NCBI GenBank assembly: GCA_903911085.1
Contig: CAIWCC010000158.1
Span: forward strand, 1-33,311
From: an uncultured Bacteroidales bacterium
GTDB taxonomy: Bacteria > Bacteroidota > Bacteroidia > Bacteroidales > Paludibacteraceae
DNA length: 33,311 nt
Reading direction: 5' to 3'
Shown here: positions 7,831 to 16,536 of the stretch, one piece after another
Layout: the number at the start of each line of letters is the position of its first letter
Numbering within the stretch: the stretch's first letter is position 1
Made by a program: the position numbers and the translations under genes
The notes under the pieces: model-generated
Database searches by the model: none
Seen by the model: the letters and a program-made list of their open reading frames with translations, nothing else
What the model was told of the DNA's origin: nothing

Positions 7831-8016
7831 AAAACTCACTCCAAGCAAACTTGCCATATCAGCCTGTTTAATTGAATTATTTTCTTATATCAATATCAAT
7901 ATTTTTGTCTATAAGGTACTTTGGGGGGTACGATAATTCCATCCAATGGGTGCTGCCAAAAATATATATTTTCAAACATGAAAAACCGACCCTTTTCCAG
8001 AAACAAAAAATATTAG

Positions 8017-8024
8017 TACTTTTG
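8017..8024 (+). promoter_or_regulatory. Candidate -7 box of the 2-epimerase gene
   Basis: TACTTTTG fits TAnnTTTG and lies 33 bp before the ATG at 8058. No good TTG box is seen at the expected -33 spacing, so the call is tentative. Confidence 0.5.
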
Positions 8025-8057
8025 TTCCACATATAAAATTTCATAAAAAAATTCATA

Positions 8058-9128
8058 ATGAAAAAAATTATCACAGTTGTAGGCGCACGACCACAGTTTA
8101 TAAAAGCGGCCACACTAAGCCGTCAGTTCAAGTTACTGGGTATTGTGGAATTAATAATTCATACAGGACAGCATTTCGATACCAATATGTCAGATGTATT
8201 CTTTGAAGAAATGGAAATTCCAAAACCAGCATATCAACTCAGTATCAATGGGCTGACACATGGTGCTATGACAGGTAGAATGTTGGAAGGAATTGAGGCT
8301 ATTCTTATAAATGAAAAACCAGATGGCGTAATGGTGTTTGGTGATACAAATTCAACATTGGCAGGAGCATTAGCAGCCGTTAAACTACACATACCAGTTA
8401 TTCATGTCGAGGCAGGTTTAAGGTCGTTTAATATGCAAATGCCCGAGGAAATCAATCGAATTCTCACCGACCGCATTTCCAATGTCCTTTTTTGCCCTAC
8501 TGATACCGCCATTGATAACCTACAGCGAGAAGGTTTTGATAATATGCCAATAACAATAATAAAGAATGGCGATGTAATGCAAGACGCAGCCTTGTATTAC
8601 GCTGCCAAAGCAGAACAAAAATCAGACATTCTGAAAAAGATAAACCTTCCCAAGTTTATACTAGCAACCATACACCGACAAGAAAATACAGATTCCCCCG
8701 AAAATCTAAAAGATATCGTTCAAGGGTTGAATGCCATAAATCAACAAACACCAGTAGTGGTACCCATTCATCCACGCACGCGAAACATTTTGGCACAAAT
8801 GAATATTAATCCTGAATTCAAATTAATTGATCCAGTGGGCTATTTTGATATGATTATGTTGCTAAAATCATGTGAACTGGTAATTACCGACAGCGGTGGT
8901 GTACAAAAAGAAGCATTCTTCTTTGCAAAACACTGCATTACGCTCCGTGAACAAACTGAATGGGTAGAATTGGTGGATAATGGCTTTAATATCCTGGTAG
9001 GGTGCAACGCTATGAAATTGAAAAATGCATTTGATTACTTTAAAACAAAAGTATCCGATTTTAGCATTGATTTATACGGAAAAGGACAAGCTGCCGAAAG
9101 AGCAGCACGCATGATATTAGAATTTTGA
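8058..9128 (+). CDS. wecB: Non-hydrolysing UDP-N-acetylglucosamine 2-epimerase
   Basis: 356 aa, the usual family length. It interconverts UDP-GlcNAc and UDP-ManNAc, or acts on a related UDP-HexNAc derivative (WbpI- or FnlC-like), in the cytoplasm. Family motifs are in order: GARPQFIKA (9-17), HTGQH (35-39), FGDTNSTLAG (94-103, includes Asp96), HVEAGLRS (116-123, Glu118), MPEEINR (128-134, Glu131), HRQEN (206-210), VPIHPRTR and TDSGGVQKEA (278-287). It is the only plus-strand gene of the locus and faces the minus-strand sugar genes, with a bidirectional terminator between them. Amidinated sugar clusters often need such an epimerase, so it may act on a 3-N or L-6-deoxy substrate rather than on plain UDP-GlcNAc. 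The exact substrate cannot be read from the sequence. Confidence 0.9.
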   Translation: MKKIITVVGARPQFIKAATLSRQFKLLGIVELIIHTGQHFDTNMSDVFFEEMEIPKPAYQLSINGLTHGAMTGRMLEGIEAILINEKPDGVMVFGDTNSTLAGALAAVKLHIPVIHVEAGLRSFNMQMPEEINRILTDRISNVLFCPTDTAIDNLQREGFDNMPITIIKNGDVMQDAALYYAAKAEQKSDILKKINLPKFILATIHRQENTDSPENLKDIVQGLNAINQQTPVVVPIHPRTRNILAQMNINPEFKLIDPVGYFDMIMLLKSCELVITDSGGVQKEAFFFAKHCITLREQTEWVELVDNGFNILVGCNAMKLKNAFDYFKTKVSDFSIDLYGKGQAAERAARMILEF

Positions 9129-9149
9129 TGCATGTAGATAAAAATAAAA

Positions 9150-9196
9150 AATCAGCCCCAAGTCTTCTATTGAAAGCTTGAGGCTGATTATTTTAT
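9150..9196. terminator. Bidirectional intrinsic terminator
   Basis: AATCAGCC (9150-9157) pairs with GGCTGATT (9182-9189). After one C/A mismatch, CAAG (9159-9162) pairs with CTTG (9177-9180). T-rich tracts lie on both sides in the appropriate senses. It separates the convergent 2-epimerase (plus) and Gfo/Idh (minus) genes. Confidence 0.8.
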
Positions 9197-9204
9197 TTCA
9201 TTTA

Positions 9205-9254
9205 TGTACAGACGATGCATGCATCGTCTCTGTATAGGCATGCCGCGTCTCTAC
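9205..9254. repeat. REP-like palindrome pair
   Basis: The perfect 20 bp palindrome AGACGATGCATGCATCGTCT is at 9210-9229 and is preceded by TGTAC. A second half-unit, GGCATGCCGCGTCTCTAC (9237-9254), follows directly and runs into the 3' end of the Gfo/Idh gene. Confidence 0.8.
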
Positions 9255-10270
9255 TTCTTCCACTGCTTATCCCTTACCTCATAAATCCGCTCAATAATAT
9301 CCACCACTTTTAGTCCTTCCAAAACATTAGTGGTAATCGAACCCTTATCGGTCAATTTCTCTATCACATTCTCAATCACATAATGATGATTCTGCGCCGA
9401 ACCTTTGTACAATCCATAATCATTAGGAGGATTCGATGGTGCCAACTCTGGCATTTCATAATCCTTCACATGGCAATACGTAACTTCATTCATATATTGA
9501 CCTGCCACTTTCACTGTGCCTTTAGAGCCAATAATTGTAATGCTACTTTCAAGATTGGTATCCCACACAGCAGTAGAATAATTTAAACATCCCATTCCAC
9601 CATTAATAAAATCAAATGTTACCACTCCACTATCCTCAAAATCGGTTAAGTCCTTATGAGAAAAATCTGCAAAGTTGCCACGGATATTTTGTACATCGCC
9701 AAATAGCCAATACATAATATCTATAAAATGCGAAAACTGTGTAAACAACGTGCCACCATCAAGCTTCGCATCACCATGCCAATTTCCCTTTTTATAATAG
9801 CGGTCATCCCTGTTCCAGTAACAATCCAGTTTCACCATATAAATATCGCCCAAAGTATTTTTATCCACCAATTCTTTTAGCCATACCGAAGGAGGTGAAT
9901 AACGATTCTGCATTACGCAAAACACGTGGTGAGACATTTCAAGCGATTTAAACAGAATCTCTTCCGCATCCTGTTTCGTTAGGGCTATCGGTTTTTCAAG
10001 TACCACATGTTTTTTAGCTTTCAATGCTTTCAAAGCATACTCTGCATGAAAACCATTGGGCGTACAAATATTGATAATATCAATATCAAGCCCCGAAGCC
10101 AATAAATCATCAATACTAGTATAGAAAGCCTCAGTTATATTGGCCAATCCTATTTGTTCCTTAGGTAATACATCACATACTGCTACCAATTCAGCTTCTG
10201 AGTTCTGACGAATCATCTCGGCATGGCGTTTTCCAATGTGCCCCTGCCCTATTACTGCAAATTTTATCAT
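9251..10270 (-). CDS. Gfo/Idh/MocA family sugar oxidoreductase
   Basis: 339 aa from the ATG at 10270 (MIKFAVIGQGHIGKRHAEM); the 15 codons upstream are not family-like. The N-terminal Rossmann fold has GQGHIGKRH for NAD(P) binding. The EKP motif (VLEKPIAL) lies near residue 93, and the C-terminal GFO_IDH_MocA fold follows. Family members oxidise or reduce a sugar nucleotide, as WbpB/WlbA do at C3 of UDP-GlcNAcA to prepare for 3-amination. That precise activity is an inference from context, and the partner aminotransferase is not in the window. It is the last gene of the minus-strand polysaccharide run and ends at the terminator and REP elements at 9150-9254. Confidence 0.87.
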   Translation of the reverse strand: MIKFAVIGQGHIGKRHAEMIRQNSEAELVAVCDVLPKEQIGLANITEAFYTSIDDLLASGLDIDIINICTPNGFHAEYALKALKAKKHVVLEKPIALTKQDAEEILFKSLEMSHHVFCVMQNRYSPPSVWLKELVDKNTLGDIYMVKLDCYWNRDDRYYKKGNWHGDAKLDGGTLFTQFSHFIDIMYWLFGDVQNIRGNFADFSHKDLTDFEDSGVVTFDFINGGMGCLNYSTAVWDTNLESSITIIGSKGTVKVAGQYMNEVTYCHVKDYEMPELAPSNPPNDYGLYKGSAQNHHYVIENVIEKLTDKGSITTNVLEGLKVVDIIERIYEVRDKQWKK

Positions 10271-10300
10271 ATTATTTTGTGTTATGTTTCTTTTACTATT

Positions 10301-10395
10301 GTACAGACGATGCATTCATCTCTAATGTACAGTCGTGGCATGCCGCGTCTCTACTATAAACTGCTATCTATAAACTACCATCTATAAACTATAAA
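10301..10395. repeat. REP-like palindromes followed by CTATAAA heptamer repeat
   Basis: GTACAGACGATGCATTCATC (10301-10320) is a decayed unit. TGTACAGTCGTGGCATGCC plus GCGTCTCTAC (10326-10354) is a better preserved one. From about 10352 to 10395 it merges with 7-bp-period units of the CTATAAA/CTACCAT type that reach the end of the DUF354 gene. Confidence 0.7.
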
Positions 10396-11452
10396 CCTCT
10401 TCCCTACTCTTTGGATAATTCTCTACAAACCAAACAAAAAAGGCGGTAACATCTATTTTATCAGCAAGCATTTTTTGACGGCGTTGTTGAAATAATGCCG
10501 TTAGGTTATCATTTGATAGCAATTCGTTCACCAATAATATCAGTTGATCATGTTGTTTTGTTTTTACACCAAAAGTTAGTTGATAAACGTTTTCCAATTC
10601 TTCCAATACACTTATACGACCGGCAAAATCACTAAAACGAATGGAAGGAACACCCAGCATAGCTGATTCAACAGACATACTTTGACTATCAGAAATCAAT
10701 AAGGAAGCAAAAGCCATTAGATGGTGTATATCATTTTGATTGATTTTCAATTGGTAGGACAATAAGCTCTCATCCAAATGTGCTTCGGAACTAATAAAAA
10801 CAGTATAACCTTTTCTCTCAGCAATTTGAATAACTTGTTTCACCAATTCTACTGTAAGTCCTTTTATTCCTACATCGTGATGAGCAGTCAATTGGGCAAG
10901 CCGTATTAAACAGTATTTTTCAACCTGAATGTATTTTTCTACAATTTCTCTTTCTGGCGTAAATCTATTGGGATGCAGATAGGCCAATTTCATATAGCCT
11001 TGATAGGATACTTTTTTAAAATCCCATTTACCTACTTTACAAACAGCAGGTGTTACAATTGCAGAAGTAAACGGATAAACTAGCTTTGCTAATTCTTCAA
11101 TTACTTCATAATCATCTTCCGAAACTGTAATGGCAGTACGACGAAGTAAAAAACCTGTATGGGCAATTGAAACATCACCGCCAATAAGAATATCAGCTTT
11201 AAATTTTATTGCAATTTTCATCACAGACCAGGTTCGGGCTAAAGAAGCCATTAAGATGGAGAATTTATTGTTTTTTCGAGGAACAGATTGAATATTCTCG
11301 TATTCAAAATTATTTAGTTTCACCAAATTTTCCAATACATCCTTAGTTTTAATCAATATCTTAACCTCGTGACCGTCCTTCACCAATTGAGTTACGATAT
11401 TTTTAAAAAAATGAAATTGTGCAGGATGACCGAGATAAACCAATACATTCAT
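10382..11452 (-). CDS. DUF354 family protein, glycosyltransferase-like fold
   Basis: 356 aa, beginning MNVLVYLGHPAQFHFFKN, the typical DUF354 opening. DUF354 proteins resemble GT-B glycosyltransferases and UDP-GlcNAc 2-epimerases and occur in LPS and capsule loci; their biochemical role is not settled. Conserved stretches are the HPAQFHFFK start, ADILIGGD, YLHPNRFTP, AHHDVG, SDSQSMSVESAMLGVPSIR (the probable nucleotide-sugar site) and the DKIDVTAF end. A second copy at 4428-5464 is broken. The gene lies 66 bp downstream of the deacetylase gene on the same strand, so the two may form one operon. Substrate unknown. Confidence 0.82.
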   Translation of the reverse strand: MNVLVYLGHPAQFHFFKNIVTQLVKDGHEVKILIKTKDVLENLVKLNNFEYENIQSVPRKNNKFSILMASLARTWSVMKIAIKFKADILIGGDVSIAHTGFLLRRTAITVSEDDYEVIEELAKLVYPFTSAIVTPAVCKVGKWDFKKVSYQGYMKLAYLHPNRFTPEREIVEKYIQVEKYCLIRLAQLTAHHDVGIKGLTVELVKQVIQIAERKGYTVFISSEAHLDESLLSYQLKINQNDIHHLMAFASLLISDSQSMSVESAMLGVPSIRFSDFAGRISVLEELENVYQLTFGVKTKQHDQLILLVNELLSNDNLTALFQQRRQKMLADKIDVTAFFVWFVENYPKSREEVYSL

Positions 11453-11518
11453 AACATTATATTATATTATTTATTATTATAACTTCGTTTACATTTAAAA
11501 CTTTGCTATTTCATCGTT

Positions 11519-12271
11519 CTACTTCACAATCAACAGCTTCACTACATTCTTAATTCGCTGCAGAAACAATTCCTGTAAACACTCCACTAAAACATCTGTC
11601 CATCGTTGAGGATGTGTAGTAATCATAACATTGAACGGTAAGACATCCATTTCAATACCTTTTATTAAATCGTTTGTAGTCTTAAAATGAATTTCAAACT
11701 TATTCTTAACTTTGTCTCTTACGCTGTATCGTTCCCCATCCCAACTTCTACCCGTATCTGTCAAATAAAACACTTTATTAAAATCAACATCAAAATAAGG
11801 TTCGCCAATAATTCCATAATCCCTGTAATTATTTGTTTTCCAGAGGTCTTTGTTATCATACTTACTGGTAGGACTCCCATGCATACAAATGGTTTGTACA
11901 GGATAAAACTTGCGGAAGTGTGCCAATTGTTGTTGAAAATGTGCCAATGCCTTATCTGCATCACCATTAAAAAGACTCATATCCTCGTAATGATAACCAA
12001 TCTCATGACCCAATGCTGCAATGGCTTGTATAATATCAGGCTGGTTACTCTGTGGTACTACTCTGAAATAATAACTCGCACGTATGCCCAATGCAGCTTC
12101 TATTTTGGCTGTGGCCAACGAATGCCGAGCTCGCAAATCAACATCGTGTCTAAGTATAACAAAGTTACCTTCAGCTTTTCCAAGGCAATAGTCTTCAAAT
12201 GTAAAAAAGAAATAATCTTTATTTTGAAGGGCAACTAGGAGTTGGCGGTATATTTTCAGAGTAAAGTCCAT
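11519..12271 (-). CDS. NodB-like polysaccharide deacetylase family protein
   Basis: 250 aa, without signal peptide or membrane segment, so probably cytoplasmic. It has the metal-binding RHDVD (around 41-45) and GHEIGYHYE (around 88-96) of the carbohydrate esterase 4/NodB fold, and a later MHGSPTSKYD. Family members remove N- or O-acetyl groups from sugars. Cytoplasmic versions in O-antigen loci (WbmS-like) probably act on lipid- or nucleotide-linked sugars. Together with the downstream DUF354 gene it forms a pair often seen in surface-glycan clusters. The 224 bp between it and the KAS III gene holds no gene or obvious promoter. Confidence 0.8.
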   Translation of the reverse strand: MDFTLKIYRQLLVALQNKDYFFFTFEDYCLGKAEGNFVILRHDVDLRARHSLATAKIEAALGIRASYYFRVVPQSNQPDIIQAIAALGHEIGYHYEDMSLFNGDADKALAHFQQQLAHFRKFYPVQTICMHGSPTSKYDNKDLWKTNNYRDYGIIGEPYFDVDFNKVFYLTDTGRSWDGERYSVRDKVKNKFEIHFKTTNDLIKGIEMDVLPFNVMITTHPQRWTDVLVECLQELFLQRIKNVVKLLIVK

Positions 12272-12495
12272 TATATTTAGAGTAAGGAGTCAAGAGTGTT
12301 ATTTGTTTAGTAAGATCATTTATTAGAAAAATATGTTTTCTTTGAACAAGTATTTATTATATTTAGATTTCGACTAAAGCATTCAGCTTCAGCAACTTTT
12401 ATTTCAATTCATTTTTGGTATTCTTTATATACAATATGTCGAAATACAATCATTAATAATATCTAATCTGCTAAAACCTTTATATTGATATAAAG

Positions 12496-13494
12496 CTATA
12501 TTGATTTCAAAACAGTTCCACCCCAAGAATAACCAACGCCAAACCCAGCCAATAAAACATTCCCTTGTAATTTACCCTCTTTTTGAGCTTCATATAAAGC
12601 GATAGGAATGGTAGAGGAAACAGTATTCCCAACATTCTCAAGGCAAATATAGAATCTTTCTGATTCAATTTCTATTAACTTACGAAGATAATTCATCATG
12701 TATTTATTTGCTTGATGAAATACAAACAATTGAATATCCTCTTTTTCCAGTTTATTCTTTTCCAATACTTGATCTATTAATACTGGAACGGCTTCAGAGG
12801 TAAAATTAAATATCTCACCACCATTCATAAACAAGTAATCGGACGATGATGGATTTGCACTTTCATCAAATATTAAATCATTTTTAGGATTGGGTTGACG
12901 CATTCCGCCTTTTTTTACAATCAAGTTCTCAGCACCTCGCCCATCTGTTCCTAAACAAAAATCTTCGATAGATGCAAATCCATCTGACGAAATCAATGTG
13001 GCAGCTGAAGCATCACCAAAAATAGTACGATTCCCTTTGTCTTTGGGGTGTATATGCTTAGAATATGTTTCCGCAGTTAGTAACAATACATTTTGGGCAA
13101 TACCACCTGCAATTAATCCTTTGGCCAACGACAATCCATAAACAAAACCCGAACAACCCAAATTAAAATCCAATGCCCCACAGGAGGTTGACAAACCCAA
13201 CCTATGTTGAATCAAACAAGCAGATGTGGGTAAAAAATAATCAGGACTCTGCGTACATAGCAGCACAAAATCAATTGTAGAACGGTCTATATCATGTTCA
13301 GCAAAAAGTTTTTCGGCAGCACAAGTAGCCATATCCGATGCCGTTTCGTTTTCACCAACAATATGTCGCTGATTAACACCCACTTTACCAGCTACTTTCT
13401 CCACTGTCCATTCAGGAAATTCCTTAACCAAATCTTCGTTAGTCACTATCCTTTCAGGAAGATAATAAGATATTGCTTTTATGTATGTTTTCAT
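12496..13494 (-). CDS. 3-oxoacyl-ACP synthase III (KAS III, FabH-like)
   Basis: 332 aa, full length. The catalytic triad is Cys114 (NLGCSGF), His260 (FVFHQANKY) and Asn290 (ENVGNTVSS). The enzyme condenses an acyl-CoA with malonyl-ACP to give a 3-oxoacyl-ACP. Housekeeping FabH usually sits with lipid genes. Here it is followed upstream in transcription order by an SDR reductase and a private ACP, inside a polysaccharide locus, so its product is likely a short 3-hydroxyacyl group for decorating an amino sugar rather than a fatty acid (inference). Flavobacterium psychrophilum O-antigen has a comparable dihydroxyhexanoyl-type substituent. The 3' flank has no clear terminator. Confidence 0.9.
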   Translation of the reverse strand: MKTYIKAISYYLPERIVTNEDLVKEFPEWTVEKVAGKVGVNQRHIVGENETASDMATCAAEKLFAEHDIDRSTIDFVLLCTQSPDYFLPTSACLIQHRLGLSTSCGALDFNLGCSGFVYGLSLAKGLIAGGIAQNVLLLTAETYSKHIHPKDKGNRTIFGDASAATLISSDGFASIEDFCLGTDGRGAENLIVKKGGMRQPNPKNDLIFDESANPSSSDYLFMNGGEIFNFTSEAVPVLIDQVLEKNKLEKEDIQLFVFHQANKYMMNYLRKLIEIESERFYICLENVGNTVSSTIPIALYEAQKEGKLQGNVLLAGFGVGYSWGGTVLKSI

Positions 13495-13520
13495 TACTGT
13501 ATTTTTTTCTTAACTACAAA

Positions 13521-13553
13521 TGGAGTACTCGACATCCCGTTCAAGCGGGACTA
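13521..13553. repeat. Hairpin repeat, TGGAGTACTCGACATCCCG family (copy 1)
   Basis: TGGAGTACTCGACATCCCG is followed by a short loop and GCGGGACTA, so CCCG-TTCAA-GCGGG can pair as a stem. Other copies are at 14653-14685 and 18583-18615. It lies between the KAS III and SDR genes, followed by a CTATTAA-type heptamer tract (about 13566-13593). Confidence 0.75.
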
Positions 13554-13593
13554 CCGTCTTTCTATCTACAAACTATTAACTATTAACTATTAA

Positions 13594-14337
13594 CTAAAGA
13601 AGCGTATACCCTCCATCAATCAACAAACTACTCCCTGTTATCCATTTCGTAGCATCCGACAATAAATATACTGTAGTATAAGCCACCTCTTCAGGTTTCC
13701 CGTAACGCTTTAAAGGATATTTCATACGGTCCTTTTCAAGTTCTTCTTCACCAATGCTTGCATCCTTATAAATATCAGTTTCTATCATGCCGGGGTTTAT
13801 ACAATTTGCACGAATACCCCTTGGTGCCAATTCCAATGCCACTCCTTTCATAAAACCTGTCAGAGCACTTTTCGATGCTGCATATATTGAACTACCTACA
13901 GATGAACAATTATTACCATTGATAGAAGAAATATAAACCAAAGATGCTCCTTTGTTTAACTTTTTGTTTTGTAAAATTAAACGGGTAAGGTGTATGGGAA
14001 CCAATGTATTGATTTGCATTACTTCATTTACATCCTCATTTTCTGCCAATTGCAATACCAAAGGTTTTGCAATTCCGGCATTACTTACTACTCCGTCTAA
14101 CTTTGGCAACAATTCAACAAGAGAAAGTAAATCACTTTCAATTGTCAAATCACAAGGATATTGTTGATGATTTTCACCCTCCAACATGAAAAATGTTTCC
14201 GACAGCCTTTCTCTATTACGTCCAGTAATTATAACATTAGCTCCCATTCGTGAACATTCCACTGCTATGGATCTACCAATACCCGATGAAGCACCAGTAA
14301 CCAAAATAGTTTTCCCTAAAAGAGAAAAAATATTCAT
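13594..14337 (-). CDS. SDR family reductase (FabG-like 3-oxoacyl-ACP reductase)
   Basis: 247 aa classical short-chain dehydrogenase. The cofactor motif TGASSGIG is at residues 14-21, NAG at 86-88, Ser138, and YAASK with Tyr152/Lys156. The C-terminal ITGSSLLIDGGYTLL is typical. The arginine in TGRNRER just after the second beta strand favours NADPH. The start codon follows the stop of the ACP gene by one base, so the two are translationally coupled. That supports reduction of an ACP-bound 3-oxoacyl group made by the neighbouring KAS III. A sugar-nucleotide reductase is the alternative. Confidence 0.88.
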   Translation of the reverse strand: MNIFSLLGKTILVTGASSGIGRSIAVECSRMGANVIITGRNRERLSETFFMLEGENHQQYPCDLTIESDLLSLVELLPKLDGVVSNAGIAKPLVLQLAENEDVNEVMQINTLVPIHLTRLILQNKKLNKGASLVYISSINGNNCSSVGSSIYAASKSALTGFMKGVALELAPRGIRANCINPGMIETDIYKDASIGEEELEKDRMKYPLKRYGKPEEVAYTTVYLLSDATKWITGSSLLIDGGYTLL

Positions 14338-14338
14338 A

Positions 14339-14572
14339 TTAATTTTTCTTTGATTTTACAAGGTCAAATAATTCTTGAACAGTATTGGTAGCCTTCATTT
14401 CTTCTGGCTTTAAAATTACGGCATATTTCTTTCCTACCATGTTTAAAATTGCCAAAGCGTTAAGCGACGACCATTCATCCAACTCCCTGAACTTAGTTGT
14501 AGATGTAAATTCACTCATTTCTGTTTCATCAAATTGAGCTCCAAAATTCTTGATAAATTCCTGCATTTCCAT
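14339..14572 (-). CDS. Acyl carrier protein
   Basis: 77 aa and acidic. The phosphopantetheine attachment region reads LDEWSSLNAL, with Ser36 in the position of the DSL serine; the usual Asp before it is replaced by Ser35. Helix II continues as AILNMVGKKYAV and helix III as TVQELFDLVKSK. It is a specialised ACP separate from fatty-acid AcpP and is encoded one base before the SDR gene. It probably carries the acyl group built by KAS III and SDR for transfer to a sugar. Confidence 0.85.
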   Translation of the reverse strand: MEMQEFIKNFGAQFDETEMSEFTSTTKFRELDEWSSLNALAILNMVGKKYAVILKPEEMKATNTVQELFDLVKSKKN

Positions 14573-14616
14573 AATTTATTATTTTTAAAATGTAAAACCA
14601 ACTCTTATTTCTATAA

Positions 14617-14652
14617 ACTATTTACTATAAACTACCTACTATAAACTACCAA
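14617..14652. repeat. CTATAAA-type heptamer repeat
   Basis: Five 7 bp units (CTATAAA, CTATTTA, CTATAAA, CTACCTA, CTATAAA) lead directly into the hairpin repeat at 14653. This is the second heptamer family of the window. It is also seen at 13566-13593, 18523-18570, 20227-20258, 21179-21280, 21905-21935, 23787-23829 and 24533-24562. Confidence 0.8.
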
Positions 14653-14685
14653 TGGAGTACTCGACATCCCGCCCTTGCGGGACTA
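14653..14685. repeat. Hairpin repeat, TGGAGTACTCGACATCCCG family (copy 2)
   Basis: The stem CCCGC-CCTT-GCGGG ends two bases before the stop codon of the acyltransferase gene at 14688. Its place at a 3' end suggests a role in ending or stabilising the transcript, though no long T tract follows. Confidence 0.75.
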
Positions 14686-14687
14686 AA

Positions 14688-15215
14688 TCACTTCATCAAA
14701 ATCTCATATTCCGCAACCTTTTTAGCTGGATTCCCTTTGACTAAAGTAAAAGCTGCAACATCTTTTTCTACTACTGAACCAGCAGATACTATTGCATTTT
14801 GACCAATACAGACACCTAGTAAAATAGTACTTCTAACGGCAATAATAGCTCCTTCTTTAATTACAACTGGTGCAACCCTTGCTTTAAATATAGGTGAAAA
14901 GCGCTTCATTGGATTGAAATGCGTTAATATCATACTACCAGCATTGATACTCGCATTATCTTCAATATAAATATATTGAGGATACAAATTATCTAAAAAA
15001 CAAAACATACCAATATATACATTCTTCCCAATATTTACACCACGCCATCTATGAAATTTCACTCTCAAGCCATTTATGGGGCAAGAATAAGCTAATAGCT
15101 GTAGGATAGTATTCTTTATTTTTCTGCTTTTCTGTATAAAATTACGCTTCTGCGTTTCTTCATAATAAGGAATGTCCTTTTCTGTTGGTATAATTAAGAA
15201 ATCAGGTTGCTTCAT
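14688..15215 (-). CDS. Hexapeptide-repeat acyltransferase (LbH family)
   Basis: 175 aa. Left-handed beta-helix repeats are visible as VNIGKNVYIGMFCFLD, IYIEDNASINAGSMI and VVIKEGAIIAVRSTILLGVCIGQNAIVSAGSVV. The GNPAKKVAEY end is that of the WcaF/CysE/LacA type of acetyltransferase. The catalytic His is likely the LTHFNP histidine. It is encoded just ahead of the ACP/SDR/KAS III group. It could acetylate a sugar hydroxyl or amine, or move the acyl group made by those genes; the donor cannot be told from sequence. It has a basic N-terminal region and no signal peptide. Confidence 0.82.
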   Translation of the reverse strand: MKQPDFLIIPTEKDIPYYEETQKRNFIQKSRKIKNTILQLLAYSCPINGLRVKFHRWRGVNIGKNVYIGMFCFLDNLYPQYIYIEDNASINAGSMILTHFNPMKRFSPIFKARVAPVVIKEGAIIAVRSTILLGVCIGQNAIVSAGSVVEKDVAAFTLVKGNPAKKVAEYEILMK

Positions 15216-15346
15216 AATTATGTATTTAAAAAAAATAGTTTTGTTTATTATCAGATTTCATCTTTAAATATTAAAAAATGCATTGTATCAAAAACAGTTG
15301 TTTAAATTAATTGAAACTTAATGCAAGTATACATAAATACTTATTT

Positions 15347-16495
15347 CTACCCTATAATTTCTTGTTTATACATCGATTGAGGTTTATGCAAAAACACTCG
15401 TCCAATAATCCAAGAATAGGAAGTACTCAGCTTTTTCATCACCTTATCATAAGATGGATAATCGGTAAATGATTTATTAGGAGCAGCAAAAATGCTGTCG
15501 AATTCGCTTCTACTTAAGTCTAATTTCTTGCAAACATAAGAAATCATTTCTTCTTTTTGCTCCAGATTATAAGGTAGTTTTTCTAATTCGGTAAGAGCTG
15601 ATTCCCTGGTTATTTCACCACTCATTATTTGAGCCGACATGGTTATTTTACGTTTGTCAATTCCAAATTTCTCATATAACCAGTAAGACATGGTGAACTT
15701 AGTAAAAATATTCTCAAAATGATGCCCTCCATAGTACTCCCAACCATATTTCTCAATCAAGAATTTCTGTGCCTCGTTTTTGTTGTATTCCAAATAATAA
15801 AAAGGATAAATACTTTTAATTCCTTTTATAATGGAATAATACACCAAGTTGAACATCGTATAATTAGGAAAAGTCTTCAATTTCACTTTACCATACAATT
15901 TGTGCAATGCCAATAGTTGTTTTCCATCGCCAAAAGTCCATTCTTTAGGTTGTGAACCTTCCGACCTAAAATCATTTCCACGCAAAATATATTTTACGCC
16001 CTCTCTATCAGCTACTTTGTACAATACTGCTTTGATAGCCAAATCTGTAGGTATGTCTATCCAAGGTAAACCAGCCTTCATGTAAGACTTTATAAGGTCT
16101 TTTATTTCAGAATAATCAACCACATAAGTTTCCAGGTCAATGTTTAATGTTGTGGTCATTACCTTAATATTTTTGACCGAAATATCACTATTCCAACCAT
16201 TATCAAGGTTTACTGCCAACGGTCTTAAACCAAGTTCTTTTGCCAAGTGAAGTAAATAGCAACTATCAGTACCACCACTCACACCTATTATACAGTCGTA
16301 GGTTTTGCTTTTACCTGCTGCTTTAATGTTATCTATCATCGATTGCCAATCAACCAATCCTTTTTCACCACGCGGATAAACCTCTACCAGCTTATCAAAT
16401 AATCGGGCATAATTAGATTTACCTTGCTCATCAAACTTTATATCGGGTATCGATTCATCAAAAACCCCTTGGGTACATATTTTTCCTTTTATCAT
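15347..16495 (-). CDS. wbpG: N-acetyl sugar amidotransferase (WbpG-like)
   Basis: 382 aa PP-loop ATP pyrophosphatase with SGGTDS at residues 73-78, followed by CYLLHLAKELGLRPLAVNLDNGW. WbpG/PtmG/LfnA enzymes adenylate an N-acetyl group. Ammonia delivered by HisH-HisF then turns it into an acetamidino group, as on ManNAc3NAcA, legionaminic acid or FucNAc. The N-terminal cysteine-rich site of many relatives is eroded: the FDEQG landmark is present, but only Cys7 remains of the expected Cys pairs. Its partners HisF2 and HisH2 are 3.7-5.5 kb away at 20244-21895, separated by a defence-like gene pair and an IS110 element. The ATG at 16495 opens directly with MIKGKICTQG. Confidence 0.88.
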   Translation of the reverse strand: MIKGKICTQGVFDESIPDIKFDEQGKSNYARLFDKLVEVYPRGEKGLVDWQSMIDNIKAAGKSKTYDCIIGVSGGTDSCYLLHLAKELGLRPLAVNLDNGWNSDISVKNIKVMTTTLNIDLETYVVDYSEIKDLIKSYMKAGLPWIDIPTDLAIKAVLYKVADREGVKYILRGNDFRSEGSQPKEWTFGDGKQLLALHKLYGKVKLKTFPNYTMFNLVYYSIIKGIKSIYPFYYLEYNKNEAQKFLIEKYGWEYYGGHHFENIFTKFTMSYWLYEKFGIDKRKITMSAQIMSGEITRESALTELEKLPYNLEQKEEMISYVCKKLDLSRSEFDSIFAAPNKSFTDYPSYDKVMKKLSTSYSWIIGRVFLHKPQSMYKQEIIG

Positions 16496-16536
16496 AATGG
16501 ACAGTTTACTTGTTAATTACCTAATATCTTGAGATT

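Noticed and set aside
7633-7936. Three overlapping plus-strand frames of 76-90 aa upstream of the 2-epimerase
   Set aside because: All read through the 23-bp repeats and heptamers in different frames, as a 7 bp period allows; none has a family-like sequence.
11687-12238. Plus-strand frame of 183 aa opposite the deacetylase gene
   Set aside because: It lies fully antisense to a gene with clear NodB motifs, has no recognisable domain, and has a cysteine- and isoleucine-rich composition typical of shadows.
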